The position numbers and the translations under genes are program-made. Of a stretch of DNA of 7,548 bases, positions 1-7,548 are shown in pieces. A model generated the notes under the pieces. That model saw only the letters and a program-made list of their open reading frames with translations, did no database searches and had not been told where the DNA came from. Position 1 is the stretch's first letter. The number at the start of each line of letters is the position of its first letter. The stretch lies in assembly GCA_029050415.1 (NCBI GenBank), contig JAIDMU010000177.1, positions 1-7,548 of the forward strand, written 5' to 3'. The stretch is from Malacoplasma sp. GTDB taxonomy: Bacteria > Bacillota_I > Bacilli_A > Mycoplasmatales > Mycoplasmoidaceae.

Positions 1-132
1 AATGAAAATAAAATCAATCAAATCATTGAATTTATTGAAAAAAATGAAAATAATCCTACTAAAAAATACCGTTTAAAAGATAAAGAATTTTTAGAGGTTG
101 TTAATAACCAATTAAAATATATTAAAAGTTAA
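1..132 (+). CDS. 3' end of an unrecognised protein gene
   Basis: The first frame is open from the window edge to a TAA at 130-132 and gives the last 43 residues of a protein. The tail is hydrophilic and rich in Lys, Asn and Glu, with a short motif KKYRLKDKEF in the middle and no membrane segment or cysteine. It lies in the same frame as dxr and ends 9 bases before the dxr ATG, so the two are probably co-transcribed. I do not recognise the family and so little sequence does not allow a functional call. That it is coding is inferred from the open frame, the tight spacing to dxr and the matching codon use. Confidence 0.6.
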   Translation, partial: NENKINQIIEFIEKNENNPTKKYRLKDKEFLEVVNNQLKYIKS

Positions 133-141
133 TATATAAAA

Positions 142-1248
142 ATGAAAAAGAGAATATTGGTTTTAGGTGCGACTGGATCAGTTGGCCATTCTGCTTTAAC
201 AGTAATTGAAAAAGAAAATTATGAATTAGTTGGATTTTCTTATAATAAAAACACTAAACTAGCAAAAAAAATTAAAAATAAGTTTCCAACTAGTTTAATA
301 TTTTCTCCTTCAATTAATGAAATTAATAATGTTAATTCTTTTGATCAACTTTTAGATCAATCTAAACCTGATATTGTTTTGAATGCAATTGTTGGGTTTG
401 AAGGGTTAGAAAAAACAATTTTAGTTATAGAAAAACAATATGATTTAGCTTTAGCAAATAAAGAATCATTAGTAATTGCAGGTTGATTAATTAATGATTT
501 GCTAAAACAAAGCAAATCAAAGTTTTTTCCTGTTGATTCAGAACACTCAAGCTTATATGATATTTTAAAAAATAATTCTAAAGAAGTTAAAGAGTTAATT
601 TTAACTTGTAGTGGTGGTCCTTTTTTTTATAAACAAAAAGAAGAATTAAAAAATGCTAGCTTTAATGATGCAATTAAACATCCTAATTGAAATATGGGAT
701 ATAAAATTTCAGTTGATTCAGCAACAATGATGAATAAATGTTTTGAAATTATAGAAGCTTTTTATTTATTTAACACAAAAAACATTAAAGTTGTTCAACA
801 CAAACAATCGATTGTTCACTCATTAGTAAAATTCACTGATAATTCTTATTTTGCTTGTATGTCAACTCCTGATATGAAATTAGCAATTCAACAAGGAATA
901 AGTGGTTTTACTTCTGGTTCCCAAATAATTCAAGATTTAAATTTTAATAATTTGAATTTAAATTTTAATGAGATTGATTTAAAAACATGATTACCAATTA
1001 AGTGAGCTTATGATTTTTTAAAAAATAACAAAAGAAATATTCCGATAGTTTTAAATGCTGCAAATGATGTTTGTATTGAATTATTTAAAAATAACAAAAT
1101 AAATTTTTTACAAATTAATTTATTAATTGAAAAGACTCTAAATCATTTTAAAAAATGACAAAATGTAAAAAACTTGGATGATATTAAAAAACTAAATAAT
1201 CAAGTTAGAGTATTTATAAATAGTTTAAAAATAGAAAAATGTAACTAA
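142..1248 (+). CDS. dxr: 1-deoxy-D-xylulose 5-phosphate reductoisomerase
   Basis: Dxr converts 1-deoxy-D-xylulose 5-phosphate to 2-C-methyl-D-erythritol 4-phosphate with NADPH and a divalent metal, the committed step of the non-mevalonate (MEP) isoprenoid pathway, in the cytosol. The frame gives 368 residues, slightly short for the family (about 380-400), with five in-frame TGA tryptophans (W115, W183, W283, W288, W339). Visible motifs are the NADPH loop GATGSVG (9-15), LANKESLV (104-111), the metal ligands in VDSEHS (D132, E134), SGGPF (157-161), HPNWNMG (180-186), the SVDSATMMNK segment (190-199) with third metal ligand E202, QSIVHS, and LNAAND near the C-terminal helical domain. All catalytic residues I can align to E. 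coli Dxr are kept. Cysteines stand at C156 (usually Gly or Ala) and C200 (Gly in MNKGLE). The ATG at 142 puts the Rossmann strand at the N-terminus as expected; no clear Shine-Dalgarno precedes it. It follows the upstream gene by 9 bases. Confidence 0.96.
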
Positions 1249-1265
1249 ATTTTTTATGACTTTTT

Positions 1266-1280
1266 TATAATTTATATAAT
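1266..1280 (+). promoter_or_regulatory. Putative promoter of the hisS-aspS-trmB unit
   Basis: Two perfect TATAAT hexamers lie in the 56-base gap between dxr and hisS, at 1266-1271 and 1275-1280. No good -35 box sits at the right distance from either, which is usual for mollicute promoters. Initiation from the second would begin near 1286, just ahead of the hisS ribosome-binding site. The region is almost pure A+T, so chance matches are likely and the call is tentative. Confidence 0.45.
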
Positions 1281-1293
1281 GGTTTTAAATACA

Positions 1294-1299
1294 AAAGGA
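1294..1299 (+). promoter_or_regulatory. Ribosome-binding site of hisS
   Basis: AAAGGA lies 5 bases before the ATG at 1305. It fixes that ATG as the start, and the protein then opens with the MIYQKPRGTFD sequence expected at the N-terminus of HisRS. Confidence 0.75.
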
Positions 1300-1304
1300 A
1301 AATT

Positions 1305-2603
1305 ATGATTTATCAAAAACCAAGAGGAACATTTGATTTGTTTGGAAAAGAAGTTGAATTATTTAATGAAATTAAATCTACTTTAAAAAATGTTGCAGAA
1401 ATATTTAATTTTAAAGAAATCATTACACCTATTTTTGAACACAAAGAATTGTTTATTAGAAATATAGGAGTATCAAGTGATATTGTTACAAAAGAATTTT
1501 ATGATTTTAAAGATAAATCTAATCGTGATTTAGTTTTAAGACCTGAAAACACAGTTGGCGTAATTAGAAGTGTTGTTGAAAATAAATTATTAAACACTAA
1601 TCCACTACCACTTAAATTTTTTTATTTTGGTCCTATGTTTAGATATGAAAGACCACAAAAAGGAAGAACTCGTCAATTCTTTCAATTTGGAGTTGAATGT
1701 ATTGGAATTAAAAATATTTATCAACAAGTTGAAATGATTCTCATGGCTAAACATCTACTACATGAATTGAATGTTATAAATTATGAAATAAAAATTAATT
1801 ATATTGGTAGTTTTGAAACTAGAGTTAAATGAATTGAAGAACTAAAAAAATATTTTTCAAAATATAAAAATGAGTTAACAGAAGATTCAATTAATAGACT
1901 AGAAAAAAATCCTTTAAGAATTCTTGATGACAAAGTTGATGGTGAAAAAGATTTTGTAATAAATGCTCCTAAAGTTGAAAAATTTTTTAGTGAAAGCGAA
2001 AAAGAAGAATTTAATAAAATTAAAGAAATTCTAGATTTTTTAAATATTAATTATCAAATAGATACTACTCTTGTAAGAGGGTTAGATTATTATTCTGGAT
2101 TAGTATTTGAATTTGTTAGTACATCAAATCAATTAACAGGGCAGTCTACTTTAATAGGCGGAGGAAAATATCAAAATCTACTTAAAGAAATGGGATCTAG
2201 TGCTAATTATGATTGCATAGGATTTGCTTTAGGAGTTGAAAGAATTATGTTAGCTGTTAGAGAAAAAAATGAATTTTATTTACCAAATAAAATTGATGTT
2301 TATGTAGCAACAGTTGGAAACACTGTTATGAATGCTATGAAATTAATTAATGATTTAAGATCATGTTCAATTACAACTGAATCAAATTATGAAATTTCTA
2401 AATTAGATAAGCATTTTAAATATGCTGAAAAATTTAATCCTGACATAATTTTAATTTTGGGTGAAAAAGAGTTAGAAGAAAATGTAGTAACTTTAAAAAT
2501 TCAAGGAACACAGAAAACAAAAAAAGTTAAAATGAATAAAGTTGTAGAAGAAGTTGAAAATATTTGTGAAGAATTAATGAGAGATTTAATGTTTTCTGAA
2601 TAA
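1305..2603 (+). CDS. hisS: Histidyl-tRNA synthetase
   Basis: This cytosolic class II aminoacyl-tRNA synthetase charges tRNA-His with histidine using ATP. The product is 432 residues, close to the family's usual 420-430, with one TGA tryptophan (W176) inside the frame. Motifs in order: PRGTFDLFG at residues 6-14; motif 1 around ITPIFE; LRPENT (78-83); motif 2 RYERPQKGRTRQF (113-125) with ATP-binding R113; the histidine-specific RGLDYYSG (258-265); motif 3 GFALGVERI; and a C-terminal anticodon-binding domain from about residue 325 ending in ILGEKELEE and a Lys/Glu-rich tail. It leads a close series with aspS (10-base gap) and trmB. The hisS-aspS pairing is common in Firmicutes and in mycoplasmas such as M. 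genitalium, so it supports the call but does not identify the species. Nothing indicates loss of function. Confidence 0.97.
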
Positions 2604-2609
2604 AAGGTG
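2603..2609 (+). promoter_or_regulatory. Ribosome-binding site of aspS
   Basis: AAAGGTG begins on the last base of the hisS stop codon and sits 4 bases before the aspS ATG at 2614. The overlap with the hisS terminus suggests the two genes share a transcript and may be translationally coupled. Confidence 0.7.
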
Positions 2610-2613
2610 TTAT

Positions 2614-4356
2614 ATGGAAAAAACAAAAGTAGTATATTGTGGTAATGTTTGTGAAAAACATTTGAATAAAGAAATATGTGTAAAAGGATGAATCAAAAAA
2701 AATAGAAAATTAGGTTCATTACTTTTTATTGATGTTTATGACATAACTGGAATTGTTCAAGTTGTTGTTGAAGAAAAAAACAAGCAATTTGAAGAGTGTT
2801 TAAAAACTCCTAAAGAATCAGTGGTAGCAATTGAAGGAATTGTTAGAAAAAGAAGTAATATAAATAAAGAATTGAAAACTGGTGAATTTGAAATTGACTT
2901 AAAATCTTTTAAAGTATATTCAAAATCAAAATTACCTCCTTTTTTAATTCAAGACAATACTGATGGATTAGAAGACTTAAGGCTTAAATATCGATATTTA
3001 GATTTGAGAAGACCAATTGTTAAATCTAATATTATCATCAGATCAAAAATTATTAATTTAATAAGAAATTTTTTTATTAACAATGATTTTAATGAGATTG
3101 AAACACCTTATTTATCTAAACAAACTCCAGAAGGTGCTAGGGATTATCTTGTACCAACAAGAAGTAGAAAATTTTTTGCTCTTCCCCAATCTCCTCAAAT
3201 TTATAAGCAACTATTAATGATTGCTGGAATGAATCGTTATTTTCAAATTGCTAGATGTTTTAGAGATGAAGATTTAAGAGCTGATAGACAACCTGAATTT
3301 ACACAACTTGATGTTGAAACATCTTTTTTAGATGCAAATCAAATACAGTCAATCATTGAAGAACTTTTAGTTTATTTATTTAAAGAATTTTTAAACATTG
3401 ATTTAAAAATACCTTTTTTAAGAATGAAATATAGTGATGCAATGGAAAATTATGGTTCAGATAAACCAGATATAAGATTTGAAAATAAAATAATGAACTT
3501 AACTTCTTATTTTTCAAATACTAAATTTAAAATTTTTAAAAATGTTTATGATTCTAAAAAAAGAATTGGTGGATTGTTTTTACAAGATTTAATTTCAAAA
3601 AACGACATTAAAAAATTAGAAAAAATAGCACTTGATAATAAAGCAAAAGGACTTGCATATTTGTTTATAAAAAATAAAAAAGTAGAAAGTGGATCAATTG
3701 CAAGTGTTGTAGAAAAAGAGATTATTGAAAAAATTTGTAATGACTATAATTTAGAAGAAGGTGTTTTATTTTTTATAGCAGATGAAGTTGAAACAACTTT
3801 ACAAGCTTTGGGGGCTGTAAGAAAAGAATTTTTAAATATTTCTAATAAGGTTGTTATTAATCAAGATTTTGCTTTTTTATGAGTAGTTGACTGACCTTTA
3901 TTTGAATATAGTGATACAGAAAATCGTTATGTATCAGCTCACCATCCTTTTACAATGCCACAAAAAGAATGAGTTGATAACTTTGAAAAAAATCCTAAAG
4001 AAACATTAGCTGAAGCTTATGATATTGTTTTAAATGGTTATGAGATTGGTGGAGGATCAATCAGAATTTATGATACAGATTTACAAACTAGAGTTTTTAA
4101 ATTTTTAGGATTATCAGAAAAAGAAATAAATGATAAATTTGGATTTATTATTAATGCTTTTTCATATGGGGTTCCTCCACATGGTGGAATAGCATTGGGA
4201 TTAGAAAGACTTTTAATGATAATGTTAAAAACTAATAATATTAGAGATGTTATAGCTTTTCCAAAAAGTTCTAGTGGTACTGATTTATTATTTGATACAC
4301 CTTCTAATGTTTCAGAAAAATCATTACAAGAATTGGGAATAAAATTAGAAAAATAA
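2614..4356 (+). CDS. aspS: Aspartyl-tRNA synthetase, bacterial type
   Basis: AspRS charges tRNA-Asp with aspartate; it is a class II enzyme of the cytosol. The product is 580 residues, the usual bacterial length, with four TGA tryptophans (2689, 3880, 3892, 3970). The N-terminal OB-fold anticodon-binding domain covers about residues 15-110 (VKGWIKKNRKLGSLLFIDV). Motif 1 runs through EIETPYLSKQTPEGARDY, motif 2 through YFQIARCFRDEDLRADRQPE (R217 matches the E. coli ATP-binding Arg), and motif 3 is PPHGGIALGLERL (521-533, R532). YGSDKPDIRF and AKGLAYL flank or lie in the GAD insertion domain that marks the bacterial form. The C-terminus has the family's AFPKSSSGTDLLFD segment. The start at 2614 is set by the AAAGGTG site and a full OB fold. 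Whether it also charges tRNA-Asn cannot be told from this window. Confidence 0.97.
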
Positions 4357-4359
4357 ACT

Positions 4360-5007
4360 ATGGGAAGATTGAGAAAAAATTATTTTTTTGAACAAAAATT
4401 ATTTAATAATAAAGACTATTATATTTCTGCTCCAAGAAGTTATAAAGGTTTTTGGAATGAGTTCATTTTTAAAAATAACAATCCAATTGAAATAGAAATT
4501 GGAAGTGGTAAAGGAATTTTTATTTTTCAAAAAGCTTTAAAAAATCCTAATATTAATTTTGTTGCTATTGATAAGTATCCAACAATTTTAAGTAAGTTAA
4601 TTAATAAATTAAATAATATTGAAAAAATAAATAATTTAAAAATAATTGATATTGATGCAAAAAATCTTTCAGAAATTTTTGAAGAAAATGAAATAAATAA
4701 AATATATTTAAATTTTTTAGACCCATGACCTAAAAAACATCATGAAAAATTTAGAGTAACAAATTCATATTTTTTAAGTATTTTTTTAAAATTATTATCA
4801 CCAAATGGTTTAATTGAATTTAAAACTGATAATATTGATTTTTTTAATTATTCTTTAAGTTCTATTCGTAATCAAAATTTGAATTTAATTTTTGGTACAA
4901 AGAATTTATATAACTTAGATAATATTGACAATGTTCAAACAGAATATGAAAAAAAATGAATTAAAAAAGGTTATAAAATAAATAAGTTAATTATTGTGAA
5001 AAAATAA
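4360..5007 (+). CDS. trmB: tRNA (guanine-46-N7)-methyltransferase
   Basis: TrmB methylates N7 of G46 in the variable loop of tRNA using S-adenosylmethionine. The product is 215 residues, at the short end of the normal 210-240. It begins MGRLRKNYF, like other members (MRxRxK). The SAM-binding motif is IEIGSGKGIF at residues 45-54, and VAIDKYP follows as the next strand. The signature YLNFLDPWPKKHHEKFRVT (116-134) carries catalytic D121; the Leu at 120 replaces the usual Pro of FPDPWPK. The tail has QTEYEKKW (193-200), the family's TEYE motif. It uses two TGA and one TGG tryptophan codons. It starts 3 bases after the aspS stop, with no clear Shine-Dalgarno, so translational coupling to aspS is likely. 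It is the last gene of the tRNA-related cluster. Confidence 0.94.
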
Positions 5008-5070
5008 AATAAAATTTAAATTTTTGTTTTTAAATGTTGTTTTATATAAAAGTTATTATTGGAGACGTTA
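5008..5070 (+). promoter_or_regulatory. Intergenic region with AT palindrome, promoter-like box and SD site
   Basis: Three things can be seen. A perfect 14-base palindrome, AAAATTTAAATTTT, lies at 5011-5024 and is followed by TGTTTTT; it could act as a weak terminator for trmB but has no G+C in its stem. A TATATAAA at 5043-5050 could be a -10 box for the methyltransferase, without a convincing -35. GGAGA at 5061-5065 is a good Shine-Dalgarno sequence 5 bases before the GTG at 5071. Only the last is well supported. Confidence 0.4.
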
Positions 5071-6096
5071 GTGAATAAAGAATTTTTAGGACAAGTTTTT
5101 ACACCTGATCACATAGTAAATAAAATGATTAATTTAATTACTATTACTAATCCTGTGTTAGTTTTAGAACCTTCTTCTGGAAATGGTAATTTTTATTATG
5201 AGTTAAAGAGAAAATACAAAAATGTAATTGGAATAGAAATCGATGAAAAAGTTGCACACAAAAACGCAGTAATAAAATCCTTTTTTGATACTAAATTTAA
5301 ACCAGATGTAATCATAGGAAATCCACCTTATGTAGAGTTTAAAAACATTAAAAATAGACCTCATACAAATTATTTAATACACAAGCCTAATTTATTTCAT
5401 TTTTTTTTAGAAAAATCAATTAGTGATTTATTGGATAATGGAGAAATAATTTGAATAGTTGCAAGTAACATTTTTACAAATAGTTCTGCAAGAAAATTGA
5501 ATAAAGAAATTTATGATAATTTTTCTATAACTTATTGAGAAGAAGTTAGTGAAAATGTTTGAGATGGTGCATCTGTACCTACTGCAATTTTAAAATTAAT
5601 AAAGACAAAAAATCACCCTAATAAAATTGATTATTTTTTTAGTAATGGGAAAATTATTTTTGGGTCATTTTTAAAAATTAATTCAAAAACAGAAATTAAA
5701 GTTGGTGGTGCATCAGGATTTAATTCTTCTTTAGAAAAAGGTAATGTAGAGTTTGTAATTTCATCAACAGAAAGAACAAAAAAAACTATTTTTATTAAAT
5801 ATGAACCATATAAGTGAATTAGGCCTGTTCCTAAACCCCCAAAAAACTTTACGTTTATGATTTTTGTGAATTGCAAAACTAGAAAAAAAAACCCGTTTTA
5901 TATTTTAGAAAATTTGAAAAAAGGTGAATTTATTAATTATGATGCATCTGTTTTATGTATTTACACTTTTTCAACAAGAAAAAATGCACTTGATTTATTA
6001 AATAAATTAAATGCTTATGATTGAGTTAAAGCTGGCATTAAGAAAGATGGAAGGTATCATTTTAGTCAAAGTATATTAAAAGCAATTCTTAAGTAA
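5071..6096 (+). CDS. Type II N6-adenine DNA methyltransferase (gamma-type motif order)
   Basis: The product is 341 residues and should transfer a methyl group from S-adenosylmethionine to adenine N6 in a specific DNA site, protecting the host from the neighbouring endonuclease. Motif order is that of gamma-type (TaqI/Eco57I-like) enzymes: motif X LGQVFTPDHIVNKM (6-19), SAM-binding motif I LEPSSGNGNF (32-41), IGIEID, and catalytic motif IV NPPY (84-87) followed by VEF. The remaining 220 or so residues should hold the target-recognition domain. GTG at 5071 is preferred because GGAGA precedes it by 5 bases; a TTG at 5059 is in frame but overlaps that site, and the first in-frame ATG (5125) would delete motif X. 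Five tryptophans are TGA. The gene carries a 9-T run (5400-5408) and a 9-A run (5883-5891), and a locally G+C-richer patch with CCT/CCC/CCA prolines near 5821-5842. The recognition site cannot be read from sequence alone. Confidence 0.9.
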
Positions 6097-6102
6097 ATTT
6101 TT

Positions 6103-6771
6103 TTATTTTTTAAAATATTTATTAAAATCATCAAGAATTTTTGTCCTTTTTTTTATACTTTCTTCAAAAGCATTCATGATGAATTTTTTTGCACTTTGAT
6201 AGTCTCTTTCTATATGATTTCTGTTTTTATTTCATATGCATTGAAAAGGTAAATTATTTCCTGTAGGAGTTAAAGTTTCTATTTTTTTTAATGAAGTTCA
6301 AAAAATATCTTTTGTGTTATTTTTGTTAATTATTAAAAAAAAATAATCAGTTTTTGATTCAGTGAAATTTAAACTTAATTTTTTAAAAAAGCTTTCTCAT
6401 TTAATTTCATTATCAAAATCAGGAACTTTTCCTGTTAGTGCATAATAAATTCCTAATTTTGAATTTAAATTATCATTTTGATTATCTCTTAAATTGGTAG
6501 ATTTTATATTTATAGGAAAAAATAAATCATTTTTGCTTAGTGCAAAATCAAACCAATCTCTAATTTTTGGTTCAATGAGTTTTATCTCATTTTTTCTAAA
6601 AAAATTCTGGATTTCCATATTATTTTTTATTTCATTTAAAACTTTGTTTTCATCTTTAGCAGAATTTATTCTTCCATCTTTTGAGTCATAATATAATTCA
6701 ATTTTTGAAGATGTAAGTTTTTCAACCAAATAGTCCAATATCATTGAAATAATATTATTATATCTATGCAT
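6103..6771 (-). CDS. Putative type II restriction endonuclease, EcoRV/HincII-like
   Basis: Read on the minus strand from ATG 6771 with TGA as Trp (at 6399, 6300 and 6234), the frame runs to TAA at 6105-6103 and gives 222 residues; without TGA as sense it would break after 124. It should cleave DNA at the site methylated by its convergent neighbour. Comparison with EcoRV and HincII as I remember them aligns DGRI (32-35), KVL (43-45), IEPK (66-69), DFAL (75-78) and NIKST (88-92) with EcoRV GKI, KVL, EEPK, PDF and DIKTT. D75 and K90 then fit the PD-(D/E)XK core, but N88 stands where EcoRV has D90. Later segments are YYALTG, DYFFLIIN, and NLPFQCIWNKNR followed by a charged helical tail. AGGTAGAG (6783-6776) supports the start. 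An A9 run on the plus strand (6335-6343) lies in the gene. The restriction role rests on this core plus the methyltransferase partner; the specificity is unknown. Confidence 0.75.
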
Positions 6772-6847
6772 TTTTCTCTACCTATAAAAAACAATTATTA
6801 AATTTATTTTAAATAATTATTTTATTTATGTTAATTTAAAAGTTGAT
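6772..6847. promoter_or_regulatory. Divergent promoter region between endonuclease and right-hand gene
   Basis: These 76 bases separate two divergent starts. On the minus strand a TTAACA (6834-6829), 17 bases and a TAAAAT (6811-6806) make a plausible promoter for the endonuclease, with AGGTAGAG (6783-6776) as its ribosome-binding site. A 7-base inverted repeat, AATTATT at 6793-6799 and AATAATT at 6812-6818, overlaps the edge of that -10 box and could be an operator. For the plus-strand gene I see only a weak TATGTT at 6827-6832 and no good Shine-Dalgarno. The A+T richness makes all these matches uncertain. Confidence 0.35.
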
Positions 6848-7548
6848 ATGGAAAAAGAAAATAAAGAACTTAATAAAAATTTATATGATTATCAAAATCA
6901 GAGAATAGATGAAAAAATTAAAACTATTAACGAATATTTAACTAAAACAATTAAAAATATTAATATTGATGATAGTGGATATTTTTCACAACAATTTTTA
7001 AGTCCAATTAGGAGTTTTATTGAAAAATTGATGACAAAAATTTACTCACTTTCTAATGAAGAGATATTTGATGACATTTTTTCAAAAAATTCTTTTGAAA
7101 AAATTTTAAAATGGATCAAGTCAAAAAGAGAATATGATTTTTTGATTAAGCTGCATTCTATATTTCAAAAAACTATTTCTCATTCACTCATTAAAGAAAG
7201 TGATTCTAAATTTCTTTTATCATATATATATGATGGTTTATTCTTTTTAAAAGAATTTTTTTATAAGAATTACTCTATTAATTTATTAGAAAATATAAAT
7301 GAATTACTGTCTATTTTTGAAACAAAAAATGAATATTATTTGAAAGTTTTTCAATTATTTAATGAAATAGATTTTTCTAAAGTATATGAAAACAATAACA
7401 AAAATAAATTTTATGTAATAAAACAAAATTTAATTGTTTCAAAAGGAAAAAAAATTTATGAAATTTCACTTTCGCTTGCTAATGATAGAGATAATAAAAA
7501 TGAAAGAATTATAATATTTTCTAGAGATAAAATTCAATCTAACTACTG
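6848..7548 (+). CDS. Unrecognised large protein, 5' part only
   Basis: From ATG 6848 the frame is open to the window edge with no stop of any kind, including TGA: 233 codons plus two bases. That length without TAA or TAG at this A+T content is strong evidence of coding. The visible part is soluble, with no signal peptide or membrane segment. Residues 1-40 are charged and probably helical or coiled (MEKENKELNKNLYDYQNQRI). Residues 50-185 look all-helical with aromatic patches (SFEKILKWIKSKREYDFLIK, YIYDGLFFLKEFFYKNY). From about residue 188 a beta-rich stretch begins (KFYVIKQNLIVSKGKKIYEI, then SLSLANDRDNKNERIIIFSR). From memory only, that stretch resembles the N-terminal part of large Firmicutes proteins sometimes annotated as helicases or AAA ATPases; I cannot confirm this and see no Walker motif. 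The single Trp codon is TGG. It diverges from the endonuclease gene, which makes a defence link possible. Confidence 0.8.
   Translation, partial: MEKENKELNKNLYDYQNQRIDEKIKTINEYLTKTIKNINIDDSGYFSQQFLSPIRSFIEKLMTKIYSLSNEEIFDDIFSKNSFEKILKWIKSKREYDFLIKLHSIFQKTISHSLIKESDSKFLLSYIYDGLFFLKEFFYKNYSINLLENINELLSIFETKNEYYLKVFQLFNEIDFSKVYENNNKNKFYVIKQNLIVSKGKKIYEISLSLANDRDNKNERIIIFSRDKIQSNY

Noticed and set aside
484..690. Apparent internal stops that would split dxr, and similarly hisS, aspS, trmB and both restriction genes, into pieces
   Set aside because: Every interruption is TGA and the frame never shifts. Conserved Trp positions such as HPNW and DPWPK fall on these codons, so they are sense codons and not pseudogene lesions.
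1235..1255. AAAAAT / ATTTTT inverted repeat at the end of dxr, as a possible terminator
   Set aside because: The 6-base stem is A-T only with an 8-base loop and would not be stable. Such pairs occur throughout this sequence.
5400..5408. The 9-T run read as an existing frameshift in the methyltransferase
   Set aside because: The frame is continuous through the run from motif IV to the final TAA, so the gene as sequenced is intact.
5631..5876. Minus-strand open frame of 81 codons inside the methyltransferase gene
   Set aside because: It lies wholly antisense to a gene with clear methyltransferase motifs, has no ribosome-binding site or recognisable motif, and is expected by chance.
6494..6691. 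Plus-strand open frame of 65 codons opposite the endonuclease gene
   Set aside because: It is antisense to the endonuclease core. Its Phe/Ser/Leu-rich product is what the complement of Lys/Glu/Asn-rich coding sequence gives.

Overview
The window is about three-quarters A+T, and UGA must be read as tryptophan. Six genes (dxr, hisS, aspS, trmB, the methyltransferase and the endonuclease) stay in one frame only if TGA is sense, and several of those codons fall at conserved tryptophans (HPNW in Dxr, DPWPK in TrmB). I count about 20 TGA and 3 TGG tryptophan codons. This is genetic code 4, so the source is a mollicute of the Mycoplasma/Spiroplasma/Hepatoplasma type. Having dxr (non-mevalonate isoprenoid pathway) narrows it, because many mycoplasmas lack that pathway. 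I cannot name the species.

Layout, left half: a 43-residue tail of an unrecognised gene (1-132), then four housekeeping genes on the plus strand. These are dxr (142-1248), hisS (1305-2603), aspS (2614-4356) and trmB (4360-5007). hisS, aspS and trmB are separated by only 10 and 3 bases and look like one transcription unit for tRNA charging and tRNA modification, with a promoter-like stretch before hisS.

Layout, right half: an accessory type II restriction-modification module. A gamma-type N6-adenine DNA methyltransferase (5071-6096, plus, GTG start) faces a 222-residue endonuclease (6103-6771, minus) that I relate to the EcoRV/HincII-like PD-(D/E)XK enzymes. The two converge with 6 bases between their stops. 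Divergent from the endonuclease, across 76 bases, begins a large open frame (6848 to the window edge, at least 233 residues) whose family I cannot settle. Its position beside the restriction genes makes a defence role possible but unproven.

No gap without a gene exceeds 80 bases. I saw no tRNA, rRNA, CRISPR array, insertion sequence or strong GC-rich terminator. The best candidates for something new are the partial gene at the right edge and the endonuclease with an asparagine where the catalytic acidic residue of EcoRV would lie.
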